15,653 nt of DNA, from NCBI GenBank assembly GCA_035315065.1, contig DATFYM010000004.1, positions 1-15,653 on the forward strand, written 5' to 3'. Positions 6,791 through 14,399 of this stretch are shown in pieces. The position numbers and the translations under genes are program-made. The DNA comes from DATFYM01 sp035315065 (GTDB lineage Bacteria > Acidobacteriota > Terriglobia > UBA7540). The notes under the pieces are model-generated. The model saw only the letters and a list, made by a program, of their open reading frames with translations. It was not told the origin of the DNA and made no database searches. The first letter of the stretch is position 1; each line of letters begins with the position of its first letter.

Positions 6791-6958
6791 TTAGCTCTCA
6801 GCCGTATACGGACCGTCTCCCGCCAGAAGAAATTGTGGCACCACTTGGAAACCGCTAATCACACCCGTACCCGTGGGCCGGTCAAAAACGAATACCAGGT
6901 CGTAACGATCTTTCGGCCAACTCTCGGTATGGGAACTTCGTCGTGGTTCCGGTTTGGG
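6791..6958 (-). pseudogene. Histidine-phosphatase-like protein, C-terminal fragment
   Basis: A 55-codon open stretch without a start codon runs from just after a TGA (6959-6961) to TAA at 6791-6793. It reads ESWPKDRYDLVFVFDRP and then GFQVVPQFLLAGD. I recognise this pattern as the last part of histidine-phosphatase (phosphoglycerate-mutase-like) family proteins, where a WPxxRFDxVWVF strand precedes a QVPQxLLxGD end. The N-terminal catalytic RHG region is absent; the sequence upstream is the broken PIN toxin. Identification rests on memory of the motif, so it is tentative, but the frame is clearly more protein-like than its surroundings. Confidence 0.45.
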
Positions 6959-7033
6959 TCAGGATGCACTGGCTTTTTGCTGATTCGTTGTTCACCTCCA
7001 CAAAATCGCCCCACTTCGCCCCTCACAAGCAAG

Positions 7034-7087
7034 TCACTCCGACCGCCAGGACAGGGTCACGGAGGCATCCACAACAATCCAACTCAC
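7034..7087 (-). pseudogene. PIN-domain (VapC-type) toxin, truncated after 17 codons
   Basis: A GTG at 7085-7087 overlaps the antitoxin stop as GTGA, the usual arrangement in vapBC-type operons. The frame reads (M)SWIVVDASVTLSWRSE and then TGA. VVDAS-x-x-LSW is the N-terminal strand of PIN-domain ribonucleases and carries the first catalytic aspartate (D7). The remaining acidic residues and the rest of the roughly 130-residue domain are missing. About 75 bases further on the sequence becomes a histidine-phosphatase remnant, so a deletion or recombination removed the toxin body. It cannot be a working nuclease. Confidence 0.65.
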
Positions 7088-7335
7088 GGACGCGCCTCGT
7101 CCCGGAGCTGCTTGATGGTGATGCCGCCAAGGGAAAGCTGGTGCGTCTTGCCGAAGCTCTTGAGCCGCTCAATGGCCGCTTGCCGCTCATCCTCGGTCGG
7201 CTCTGCTAACGCAGCTTGCCGCGCCTGCCAGACGGCGATCGCTTCCGAGAGCATCTCCTCGGCCGAGCGGTATTGGCCAGAGAGTACGGCATCATTGACG
7301 ATGCGCTCGATCTGGGGGGGGAGATGGACGGTCAT
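7084..7335 (-). CDS. Ribbon-helix-helix (ParD/CopG-like) antitoxin, now orphan
   Basis: This 83-residue protein has an N-terminal ribbon-helix-helix DNA-binding segment (TVHLPPQIERIVNDAVLSGQ, then YRSAEEMLSEAIAVW, residues about 2-38). A Gln/Ala/Glu-rich helix follows (39-65). The C-terminal tail LSLGGITIKQLRDEARP is typical of toxin-wrapping regions in ParD/VapB-like antitoxins. The ATG at 7335 is preceded by a strong AAGGAGA six to seven bases upstream; the longer frame from 7395 crosses the promoter and is rejected. Its toxin partner downstream, overlapping by GTGA, is broken after 17 codons. The antitoxin is therefore orphaned, or may be kept as a transcriptional autoregulator or as protection against a related toxin elsewhere. 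Confidence 0.75.
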   Translation of the reverse strand: MTVHLPPQIERIVNDAVLSGQYRSAEEMLSEAIAVWQARQAALAEPTEDERQAAIERLKSFGKTHQLSLGGITIKQLRDEARP

Positions 7336-7361
7336 CGGAAATCTCCTTGCAACCAATGTCC

Positions 7362-7391
7362 ACAGTAGCCGAGAGCGGCCGCGCCCGTCAA
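7362..7391 (-). promoter_or_regulatory. Candidate promoter of the orphan antitoxin
   Basis: TTGACG (7386-7391), an 18-base spacer and TACTGT (7362-7367) lie 27 bases upstream of the antitoxin ATG. The -35 box is good and the -10 box is weak (three of six). Confidence 0.4.
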
Positions 7392-7399
7392 GCACGGGC
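7383..7399. promoter_or_regulatory. Inverted repeat over the antitoxin -35 box (possible operator)
   Basis: GCCCGT (7383-7388) and ACGGGC (7394-7399) form a perfect 6-bp inverted repeat with a 5-base centre. The repeat covers the -35 hexamer. Ribbon-helix-helix antitoxins commonly repress their own promoter by binding such palindromes. The operator role is an inference. Confidence 0.4.
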
Positions 7400-7624
7400 T
7401 CTCTGTCGGGCGGCGTCGCTCCTATTGTATTTTAGCTCTTCCTAATAAAAACAAGCGCGCGAACGACGGCACGCGATGATCAACGGGCTGGGCTCCAGTG
7501 CCCCATGCAAATGCGACCTCTTCTCGGGTGATGCCCTCGAGTTCGCGGGCATCGAACTACTGCGTAGGTATCGCCCAGGTCAGACCAGCCGCCCCCGAAC
7601 GGAACGCAGATCGAAAGGCACGCC
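7400..7624. other. Intergenic DNA between antitoxin and gltB, no gene seen
   Basis: I see no start codon with a ribosome site and no RNA gene here. A 44-codon minus-strand open stretch (7425-7556, between TAG codons) has a protein-like composition but no start and no family I recognise. It could be a gene remnant. Confidence 0.4.
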
Positions 7625-7652
7625 TTGATCTATGGCCAGCATAAAAAATATT
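7625..7652 (+). promoter_or_regulatory. Weak candidate gltB promoter
   Basis: TTGATC (7625-7630), a 16-base spacer and AATATT (7647-7652) each match four of six positions, in the only A+T-rich patch before gltB. Initiation near 7660 would place the AGGAAA ribosome site (about 7670) and ATG 7683 correctly. It would also exclude the ATG at 7632. Confidence 0.3.
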
Positions 7653-7682
7653 GATTTCTCCGAACGGGTAGGAAACGGCACA

Positions 7683-10600
7683 ATGGTCGATGCCTACAAT
7701 AGGGCATTTGCAGGCTTTCCGGAAATGGCAAACAACTCAGGAAGCGATGGTCGGACCAGTCTCTATCGGCGCGAGGAACGCAGCGCGCGCGGCGGGGTTC
7801 GTGGACTGCCTCCCGCCCAAGGGCTGTACGATCCGGCGCACGAGCGCGATGCCTGCGGGATCGGATTCGTAGCCAACATCGAGGGCCACAAGTCCCACGA
7901 CATCATTGCCAAGGGCATCCAGATCCTCATCAATCTCACCCACCGCGGCGCCTGCGGCTGCGACCCGGAGACCGGCGACGGCGCGGGCGTGCTGATCCAG
8001 ATTCCCCACGCCTTCTTCGATCGCGAGTGCTCCCGCCTGGGATTCACCCTTCCCGCTCCCGGCGAGTATGGCATCGGCATGGTTTTTCTGCCCGTGGCCC
8101 GTCAGGAGAGAGTGCTTTGCGAGGGTATCCTGGAAAAGATCGTGGCGGAAGAGGGCCTTGCCGTCCTGGGCTGGCGCGACACGCCCATCAACTCGAACTC
8201 CATCGGCCGCTTGGCCCGCAGCACCCAGCCTTACATCGAGCAGATTTTCATCCGGCGCTCACCCGAAATGGACCAGGACGCCCTCGAGCGCAAGCTCTAT
8301 GTGGTTCGCAAGCGAGTGGAAGCAGAGATCGCCAAAAGCGATATGCGCGAGAAGGACTTTTTTTACATCCCCTCGCTGTCTTCCCGCACCATCGTCTACA
8401 AGGGGCTGCTGCTGGCACCCCAGATCGCCAATTTCTACAAAGAACTGTCAGACCCGGAGGCGATGAGCGCGCTCTGCCTGGTCCACCAGCGATTCTCCAC
8501 CAACACGTTTCCCACCTGGCACCTCGCGCATCCTTATCGCTACATCTGCCACAACGGCGAGATCAACACCCTCCGCGGCAACGTTAACTGGATGTACGCC
8601 CGGCAGTCGGTGCTGGCATCGTCGTTGATGGGCGATGACGTCCGTAAACTGATGCCTATCATCACCGCCGGCGGCAGCGACTCAGCCAATCTGGATAACG
8701 CCATCGAACTCCTCACGCTCACCGGGCGCAGCCTTCCCCACGTGCTTTCCATGCTGATTCCCGAGGCGTGGAACAACGATCCCACCATGCCGGCGGACGT
8801 GCGCGCGTTTTATGAGTTCCACGCTTCCTTGATGGAGCCGTGGGACGGCCCGGCGGCGGTGGCGTTCACCGACGGACGCGTGATCGGAGCCAAGCTCGAT
8901 CGCAACGGCTTGCGCCCGGGGCGGTATCTCGTCACCAGCGACGGCCTCATCATCATGGCGTCGGAGGCCGGCGTCTTGCCGGTGCGGCCGGAAACCGTTC
9001 GGCTCAAGGGACGGCTCGAGCCGGGCCGCATGCTGTTGGTCGATACGGTGGAGAAGCGGCTGATCCCGGACGACGAGGTGAAGAAGCAGCTCGCGGCGCG
9101 CCAGCCTTACGCACAGTGGCTGAAAGAGAACCAGATCACCCTCGACCACCTTCCCGATCCCCCGCACGTAAAGCCAACCGACCATAAGACCATCCTCTTG
9201 CGGCAACGCGCTTTCGGCTATACGGACGAGGATCTGAAGTTCATTCTTGGCCCCATGGGAACCAGCGGGGAGGAGCCGGTAGGATCCATGGGCACGGATA
9301 CGCCCCTGGCCTGCCTTTCCGACCGGCCCCAAATGCTCTTCAGCTACTTCAAGCAGATGTTCGCCCAGGTCACCAACCCGGCCATTGATCCCATCCGCGA
9401 GGACCTGGTGATGTCGCTGACCAGCTACATTGGCTGTGAACCCGACATCCTGGAAGAATCGCCGCGCCACTGCCATACCCTGAAGCTCACCCATCCGGTC
9501 ATCACCAACCGGCGCCTGGAAAAACTGCGGCGCGTGAGCCAGGGCGATTTCCTGGCGACCACGCTTCCGATGCTCTTCGCGGTGGAAGGAGGCGAACAGG
9601 CACTTCAGAAGGCGGTGGACGAGCTTTGCGAACGCGCCGATCTGGCCATCAAGTCCGGCTACACGCTGCTGATTCTTTCCGACCGCGGAGTCGATAAGAA
9701 GTATGCGCCCATTCCCAGCCTGCTGGCGCTCTCGGCGGTCCACAATCACCTGATCAGGTCGGAGACCCGCAACCAGGTGGCGCTGATCGTCGAATCCGGC
9801 GAGCCGCGCGAAGTGATGCACTTTGCGCTCCTGCTGGGCTACGGCGCGAGCGCGGTCAACCCTTTCCTCGCCGTCGAGACCCTTGAGGATATGCACAAGA
9901 ACGGCTACTTCCCCGCCGATCACAGCTTTGACAAAGTCTTGAAGAACTATATGAAGGCGGTGGATAAAGGCCTGCTGAAGACTGCCTCCAAAATGGGAAT
10001 TTCCACCCTTCAGAGCTACCGGGGCGCGCAGATCTTTGAAGCCGTGGGGTTGAACCGCCCGTTCGTGGAGCGATACTTCACCGGTACGTCGTCACGCATC
10101 GAGGGCGTAGGCATTGACGTTCTGGCGAAAGAGGCACTGATGAAGCACCAGTTCGCTATGCAGCCGCCGGCGGACTCGGAGACGGAACTGCAAATTGGCG
10201 GCGAATACCAGTTCCGCCTGCGCGGCGAACGGCATCAACTGAATCCCACCACCATCAGCAAGCTCCAGCAGGCGGTGCGGCAGAACCGCTTCGAAACCTT
10301 CCGGGAATTCGCCGACACGGTCAACCAACAGAACCGCGACTTGATGATGCTGCGCGGCATGTTTGAGCTGAAACCCATCGGTCCCCCGATGCCCCTGGAC
10401 GAGGTTGAGCCAGCGTCGGAGATCGTGAGGCGCTTCGCCACCGGCGCTATGTCATTCGGTTCTATCAGCAAGGAGGCACACGAAACGCTGGCGATCGCCA
10501 TGAACCGCATCGGCGGCCGCTCCAACACCGGCGAAGGCGGCGAGGACGAGGCGCGTTACCGGCCGGATGCGAACGGCGACCTGCGGCGCAGCCGGATCAA

Positions 10601-12362
10601 ACAGGTGGCCTCCGCGCGCTTCGGTGTTACCACCCATTACCTGGTGAACGCGGACGATCTCCAGATCAAAATCGCGCAGGGCGCCAAGCCCGGCGAGGGG
10701 GGCCAGCTACCTGGTCACAAAGTGGACGAAATCATCGCCAAGGTGCGTCACTCGATTCCCGGGGTGGGACTGATTTCGCCGCCGCCGCACCACGATATTT
10801 ACTCGATCGAGGATATCGCGCAACTGATCTATGACCTCAAGATGGTGAACCCGCACGCGCGTGTTTCTGTGAAGCTGGTGGCGGAAGCAGGCGTGGGAAC
10901 CGTGGCCGCCGGGGTCGCCAAGGCGCACGCGGACGTGATCCTGATCAGCGGTTATGACGGCGGTACGGGAGCGTCGCCCGTCAGTTCCATCCGCCACGCC
11001 GGAATCCCCTGGGAACTGGGGCTCTCCGAGACCCAGCAGATTCTGGTGATGAACGATTTGCGCAGCCGCGTGCGCCTGCAAGTGGACGGCAAACTTCAGA
11101 CGGGTCGCGACGTGGCCATTGCCGCGCTGCTGGGCGCGGAGGAGTTTGGCTTCGCCACCACTCCGCTGATCACCATGGGCTGCATCATGATGCGCAAGTG
11201 CCACTTGAACACCTGCCCGGTGGGCGTGGCCACGCAGGACCCGGAATTGCGGAAGAAGTTTCAAGGTCAGCCCGAGCACGTGATCAACTTCTTCTTCTTC
11301 GTGGCGGAGGACCTGCGCCGCGTCATGGCGAGCCTCGGCTTCCGCAAGCTCGACGATATGGTGGGCCGCGTCGAGTGCCTCGCTCAACGCCAGGACGTGG
11401 AACACTGGAAGGCCAAGAGCATCGATCTCTCTGCGATCTTATACAATCCTCCTATGCCGCACCACGTGGGCCGGCACTGCTTCATCGCTCAGGATCACGG
11501 CATCGAGAAATCGTTGGATGTCAGCCTGATCGAGCACGCGCACGAGGCGCTGGTGAACCGCACGCCGGTCTCATTCAGCCTGCCCATTCGCAACGTACAT
11601 CGCTCGGTGGGCGCCATGATGAGCGGAGAAATCGCCCGGCGCTACGGCTCGGAGGGACTGCCGGACGATACGATTCAGATTCACTTCCAGGGCTCTGCCG
11701 GCCAGAGCTTTGGCGCGTTTCTGGCCAAGGGTGTCACCCTGACTTTGGAAGGCGAGGCCAACGATTATGTGGGTAAGGGGCTTTCCGGCGGCCGCCTGAT
11801 TGTCTACCCGCCGCGCGAATCGGAATTCGTGGCGGAGGAGAACATCCTCATCGGCAACGTTTGCCTTTACGGCGCCACCAGCGGCGAGGCGTTTTTCAAC
11901 GGGATGGCAGGGGAGCGCTTTGCCGTGCGCAACTCCGGGGCCACCGCCGTGGTGGAGGGCGTGGGGGACCACGGCTGCGAGTACATGACCAAGGGTCTGG
12001 TGGTGGTGCTGGGAAAGACGGGACGCAACTTTGCCGCCGGCATGACGGGCGGCATCGCCTTTGTGCTGGACCGAACGGGCGGCGAGTTTGGCCACGTCCT
12101 GTGTAACCGGCGGGAAGTGGACCTGGAGCCGGTGGTTGATCCCAGGGACGTGGAGACGTTACTCTCGCTCATCACGCGGCATGGCGAGCATACGGGAAGT
12201 CCGCAGGCCAAGTGGATCCTCGACAATTGGGAAGTCACGCTGCCGCTGTTCGTGAAAGTGTTCCCGCACGAATACAAACGTGTGCTCGGCATTCCGAGGG
12301 TTGCCGCCGGCGTGCTGGCGGCCCATGCCGCGGCGGTGTCTCGAGGGGTCGCCTCCCTTTAA
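7683..12362 (+). CDS. gltB: Glutamate synthase (NADPH) large subunit
   Basis: This is the alpha subunit of bacterial glutamate synthase. It hydrolyses glutamine, channels ammonia and forms glutamate from 2-oxoglutarate in the cytoplasm, with electrons from GltD. From ATG 7683 it has 1559 residues. Cys58 in HERDACGIGFV is the class-II amidotransferase nucleophile, exposed by removing the propeptide. The amidotransferase domain runs to about 430 and the central domain to about 800. The FMN domain contains FATGAMSFGS (918) and GYDGGTGASP (1090). Cysteines 1167, 1173 and 1178 have the 6/5 spacing of the [3Fe-4S] cluster. The C-terminal GXGXG beta-helix includes YGATSGEAFFNG (about 1397). Start: AGGAAA sits about seven bases before 7683. 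ATG 7632 lacks a good site, and 7725 is a later possibility. The propeptide (57 residues) is longer than usual. gltD follows after 272 bp. Confidence 0.95.
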   Translation: MVDAYNRAFAGFPEMANNSGSDGRTSLYRREERSARGGVRGLPPAQGLYDPAHERDACGIGFVANIEGHKSHDIIAKGIQILINLTHRGACGCDPETGDGAGVLIQIPHAFFDRECSRLGFTLPAPGEYGIGMVFLPVARQERVLCEGILEKIVAEEGLAVLGWRDTPINSNSIGRLARSTQPYIEQIFIRRSPEMDQDALERKLYVVRKRVEAEIAKSDMREKDFFYIPSLSSRTIVYKGLLLAPQIANFYKELSDPEAMSALCLVHQRFSTNTFPTWHLAHPYRYICHNGEINTLRGNVNWMYARQSVLASSLMGDDVRKLMPIITAGGSDSANLDNAIELLTLTGRSLPHVLSMLIPEAWNNDPTMPADVRAFYEFHASLMEPWDGPAAVAFTDGRVIGAKLDRNGLRPGRYLVTSDGLIIMASEAGVLPVRPETVRLKGRLEPGRMLLVDTVEKRLIPDDEVKKQLAARQPYAQWLKENQITLDHLPDPPHVKPTDHKTILLRQRAFGYTDEDLKFILGPMGTSGEEPVGSMGTDTPLACLSDRPQMLFSYFKQMFAQVTNPAIDPIREDLVMSLTSYIGCEPDILEESPRHCHTLKLTHPVITNRRLEKLRRVSQGDFLATTLPMLFAVEGGEQALQKAVDELCERADLAIKSGYTLLILSDRGVDKKYAPIPSLLALSAVHNHLIRSETRNQVALIVESGEPREVMHFALLLGYGASAVNPFLAVETLEDMHKNGYFPADHSFDKVLKNYMKAVDKGLLKTASKMGISTLQSYRGAQIFEAVGLNRPFVERYFTGTSSRIEGVGIDVLAKEALMKHQFAMQPPADSETELQIGGEYQFRLRGERHQLNPTTISKLQQAVRQNRFETFREFADTVNQQNRDLMMLRGMFELKPIGPPMPLDEVEPASEIVRRFATGAMSFGSISKEAHETLAIAMNRIGGRSNTGEGGEDEARYRPDANGDLRRSRIKQVASARFGVTTHYLVNADDLQIKIAQGAKPGEGGQLPGHKVDEIIAKVRHSIPGVGLISPPPHHDIYSIEDIAQLIYDLKMVNPHARVSVKLVAEAGVGTVAAGVAKAHADVILISGYDGGTGASPVSSIRHAGIPWELGLSETQQILVMNDLRSRVRLQVDGKLQTGRDVAIAALLGAEEFGFATTPLITMGCIMMRKCHLNTCPVGVATQDPELRKKFQGQPEHVINFFFFVAEDLRRVMASLGFRKLDDMVGRVECLAQRQDVEHWKAKSIDLSAILYNPPMPHHVGRHCFIAQDHGIEKSLDVSLIEHAHEALVNRTPVSFSLPIRNVHRSVGAMMSGEIARRYGSEGLPDDTIQIHFQGSAGQSFGAFLAKGVTLTLEGEANDYVGKGLSGGRLIVYPPRESEFVAEENILIGNVCLYGATSGEAFFNGMAGERFAVRNSGATAVVEGVGDHGCEYMTKGLVVVLGKTGRNFAAGMTGGIAFVLDRTGGEFGHVLCNRREVDLEPVVDPRDVETLLSLITRHGEHTGSPQAKWILDNWEVTLPLFVKVFPHEYKRVLGIPRVAAGVLAAHAAAVSRGVASL

Positions 12363-12411
12363 TCAGGAACAATCGCGATTCTCACGAAGGCCACGCGACA
12401 AATGGTTGAGC

Positions 12412-12432
12412 TTCTTCGCGGCGTGCGAAGAA
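12412..12432 (+). repeat. Perfect 8-bp hairpin after gltB
   Basis: TTCTTCGC (12412-12419) and GCGAAGAA (12425-12432) form a perfect 8-bp stem with a 5-base loop, 50 bases past the gltB stop. No T run follows, so it is not a classical terminator. It could stabilise the gltB mRNA end or mark a processing site. A similar but imperfect sequence recurs near 12600-12620. Confidence 0.5.
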
Positions 12433-12440
12433 CAAGAGCG

Positions 12441-12555
12441 CAACACAGAGTTCGCAGAGGGGTTACGGAGGTCACGGAGAAGACCAAGAGCAGGGCGCTT
12501 TCTTCGGGACTTTCTTCTCTGTTCCCTCTGTGAAGCCTCAGTGACCTCTGTGTTG
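12441..12555. repeat. Large imperfect inverted repeat of CACAGAG-type units in the gltB-gltD gap
   Basis: The left arm (about 12441-12483) begins CAACACAGAGTTCGCAGAGG. The reverse complement of the right arm (about 12511-12555) begins CAACACAGAGGTCACTGAGG. Both continue through further GAGG/CAGAG units to GAGAAGA, so the arms align over about 43-45 bases with scattered mismatches around a 27-base centre. Each arm is a degenerate tandem of roughly nine-base units. Transcribed, it would form a long stem between gltB and gltD and might tune the ratio of the two subunits. Confidence 0.7.
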
Positions 12556-12634
12556 GGGTCTTTGGTTGCGGCCAAAGGGCTGCGCAGTGTTGAGGTTTTC
12601 TTCTTGGCGCGGCGCGAAGCAGTTCAAGGTGATC

Positions 12635-14050
12635 ATGGGCAAGGTTACAGGATTCAAAGAATACACGCGCGAAATGCCGGCGCGGCGCCCGGTGGCAGAG
12701 CGCCTTGACGATTTCTTCGAGGTCTATCAACCGTTTCCCCATACCAGCGTTCAGACGCAGGCCGCGCGCTGCATGGATTGCGGCATCCCCTTTTGCCACA
12801 CCGGCTGCCCGGTGAGCAATATCATTCCGGATTGGAATGACCTTGTCTATAAGGACCGTTGGAAAGATGCCATCCGGGTGCTTCATTCCACCAACAATTT
12901 CCCGGAAATCACCGGTCGCATTTGCCCGGCGCCTTGCGAGGCGTCGTGCGTGCTCGGCATCAATGAGCCACCGGTCACCATCAAGGTGATCGAAAAGACG
13001 ATTGTCGAGCGCGCTTTTTCCGAGGGATGGATTCGTCCGGAACCGCCGGCCACCCGGACCGGCAAGCGGATTGCCATTGTAGGCTCGGGGCCTTCCGGCC
13101 TTGCCGCCGCCCAGCAACTGAATCGCGCCGGCCACTGGGTTACCGTCTTTGAAAAGAACGACCGTGTGGGCGGCTTGCTACGCTACGGCATCCCCGATTT
13201 CAAGCTGGAAAAGACGATCCTCGATCGGCGCTTGGAGCAGATGACCGCCGAGGGGATAAGTTTCCAACTGCGCTCTCACGTAGGGCACAACGTGCCCGTG
13301 GAGGACCTGCGCAAGGACTTCGACGTGCTGCTGCTGGTGGGCGGGGCCGAACAACCCCGCGACCTGAAAGTTCCCGGCCGCGACCTCAAGGGCATTCACT
13401 TCGCCATGGAGTTCCTGCCGCAGCAGAACCGCCGTAACGCGGGCGACGCGGTGGAGAATCAGATTCGCGCCACCGGCAAAAACGTCATTATCATCGGCGG
13501 CGGTGACACAGGCGCCGACTGTCTCGGTACCACCCACCGGCAGAAGGCCAAGTCTGTCCAGCAGTTTGAGATCATGCCGACGCCTCCGCCGGAGCGCGAT
13601 CCCAGCACGCCCTGGCCGCTCTGGCCGCTTCAGTTGCGCACGGAAAGCTCCCACGAAGAAGGCGGCGTCCGCAACTGGTCGGTGGCCACCACCAGTTTTG
13701 CTGGCGATGAGAACGGCCAGGTGAAACAGTTGCACGGTATTCGGGTGGGCCCACCGCCGAAGTTCGAGCCGCTCCCGGGAACCGAGTTCACCATGGACGC
13801 CGAGATGGTGCTGCTGGCGATGGGCTTCCTCGGACCGGTGCGTCAAGGTGCGGTGGAGCAACTTGGACTGAAGCTCGACGGGCGCGGCAACATCGCTACC
13901 GACGCGAACTACATGAGTTTGGTTCCCGGCGTGTTCGCCGCGGGCGACATGCGCCGGGGACAATCGCTGGTGGTGTGGGCCATCAGCGAAGGCCGCAAAG
14001 CCGCCCGCGCCATTGATCTGTTTCTGATGGGCTCGACGCGGCTGAAGTGA
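12635..14050 (+). CDS. gltD: Glutamate synthase (NADPH) small subunit
   Basis: This is the beta subunit of glutamate synthase, taking electrons from NADPH through FAD and two [4Fe-4S] clusters to the GltB subunit. It has 471 residues, close to the usual 470-490. Cysteines 46, 49, 54 and 58 (CMDCGIPFCHTGC) and 97, 101 and 105 (CPAPCEASC) are the N-terminal cluster ligands. VGSGPSG (149-155) is the FAD dinucleotide-binding loop, GGGDTG (288-293) the NADPH loop, and GVFAAGDMRRGQSLVVWAI the C-terminal FAD motif. ATG 12635 was chosen because AAGGTGAT lies directly upstream and the protein then starts MGKVTGFKEYTRE as in its relatives. The in-frame ATG at 12566 lies just past the inverted repeat and would add 23 unrelated residues. 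It probably shares the gltB transcript, with the repeat structure between them. Confidence 0.95.
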   Translation: MGKVTGFKEYTREMPARRPVAERLDDFFEVYQPFPHTSVQTQAARCMDCGIPFCHTGCPVSNIIPDWNDLVYKDRWKDAIRVLHSTNNFPEITGRICPAPCEASCVLGINEPPVTIKVIEKTIVERAFSEGWIRPEPPATRTGKRIAIVGSGPSGLAAAQQLNRAGHWVTVFEKNDRVGGLLRYGIPDFKLEKTILDRRLEQMTAEGISFQLRSHVGHNVPVEDLRKDFDVLLLVGGAEQPRDLKVPGRDLKGIHFAMEFLPQQNRRNAGDAVENQIRATGKNVIIIGGGDTGADCLGTTHRQKAKSVQQFEIMPTPPPERDPSTPWPLWPLQLRTESSHEEGGVRNWSVATTSFAGDENGQVKQLHGIRVGPPPKFEPLPGTEFTMDAEMVLLAMGFLGPVRQGAVEQLGLKLDGRGNIATDANYMSLVPGVFAAGDMRRGQSLVVWAISEGRKAARAIDLFLMGSTRLK

Positions 14051-14078
14051 CCCCTCACAAGTGAGACCGGTTTCCCCG

Positions 14079-14108
14079 CTGACAGGCTGCCGAGAAGTGC
14101 TCTATGAT
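14079..14108 (+). promoter_or_regulatory. Sigma70-type promoter of the vapBC pair
   Basis: CTGACA (14079-14084), an 18-base spacer and TATGAT (14103-14108) each match five of six positions. The promoter lies 29 bases past the gltD stop, so the toxin-antitoxin pair is independently transcribed. Initiation would be near 14115. Confidence 0.55.
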
Positions 14109-14126
14109 TAGGGCAGGGGGCTTGGC

Positions 14127-14156
14127 ACTCGCGCGAAGCAAACGATAGACGCGAGT
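14127..14156. promoter_or_regulatory. Inverted repeat in the vapB leader (possible operator)
   Basis: ACTCGCG (14127-14133) and CGCGAGT (14150-14156) are a perfect 7-bp inverted pair, 16 bases apart, between the promoter and the antitoxin ribosome site. Half-site centres are 23 bases apart, about two helical turns, as expected for binding by an antitoxin dimer pair. The role is an inference. Confidence 0.45.
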
Positions 14157-14171
14157 TGAGGAGGACTCATC

Positions 14172-14399
14172 GTGGATCGCTCGATGGCGAAGGAAATTGT
14201 CGAACGTGTGGGCGAATTACCTGCCGCGCAGCAACGACTGGTGCTCGATTTCGTCAGGTCTCTCACGACCAAAATGCCCCGAGGAGTTCCTGCAAAAGAC
14301 TTGCTGGCGTTCGCCGGAGTCATCAGCCCCGAAGACGCTCGTGCGATGTCAGATGCGATTGAGGAAGGCTGCGAGAAAGTCGATGTGAATGGCTGGTAA
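14172..14399 (+). CDS. VapB-type antitoxin
   Basis: This 75-residue protein is immediately upstream of, and overlaps by 11 bases, a PIN-domain toxin gene, which sets its role as the cognate antitoxin. The first 35 residues (MAKEIVERVGELPAAQQRLV then LDFVRSL) resemble the helical LP-x-x-Q-x-x-V-L-D-F-V segment of DUF2281-like antitoxins. The C-terminus (ISPEDARAMSDAIEEGCEKV) resembles the toxin-binding tail seen in VapC partners. The start is a GTG at 14172 with GAGGAGG about eight bases upstream; an ATG at 14184 is possible but less well placed. I am sure of the antitoxin role from context and less sure of the DNA-binding fold. Confidence 0.7.
   Translation: MDRSMAKEIVERVGELPAAQQRLVLDFVRSLTTKMPRGVPAKDLLAFAGVISPEDARAMSDAIEEGCEKVDVNGW

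Noticed and set aside
7425..7556. 44-codon minus-strand stretch with protein-like reading (GITREEVAFAWGTGAQPVD)
   Set aside because: It has no start codon, is bounded by TAG codons on both sides and is too short to assign. It may be a gene remnant but I recognise no family.
8682..9923. 413-codon minus-strand frame inside gltB (and a similar one at 10707-11405)
   Set aside because: These are antisense shadows of gltB with no family features and no ribosome site.
12566..12634. Upstream ATG adding 23 residues to GltD
   Set aside because: It starts just past the inverted repeat without a ribosome site. The ATG at 12635 has AAGGTGAT and gives the normal GltD length.
14052..14066. CTCAC-AA-GTGAG palindrome after gltD as a terminator
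   Set aside because: The stem is only 5 bp with a 2-base loop and no T run follows.
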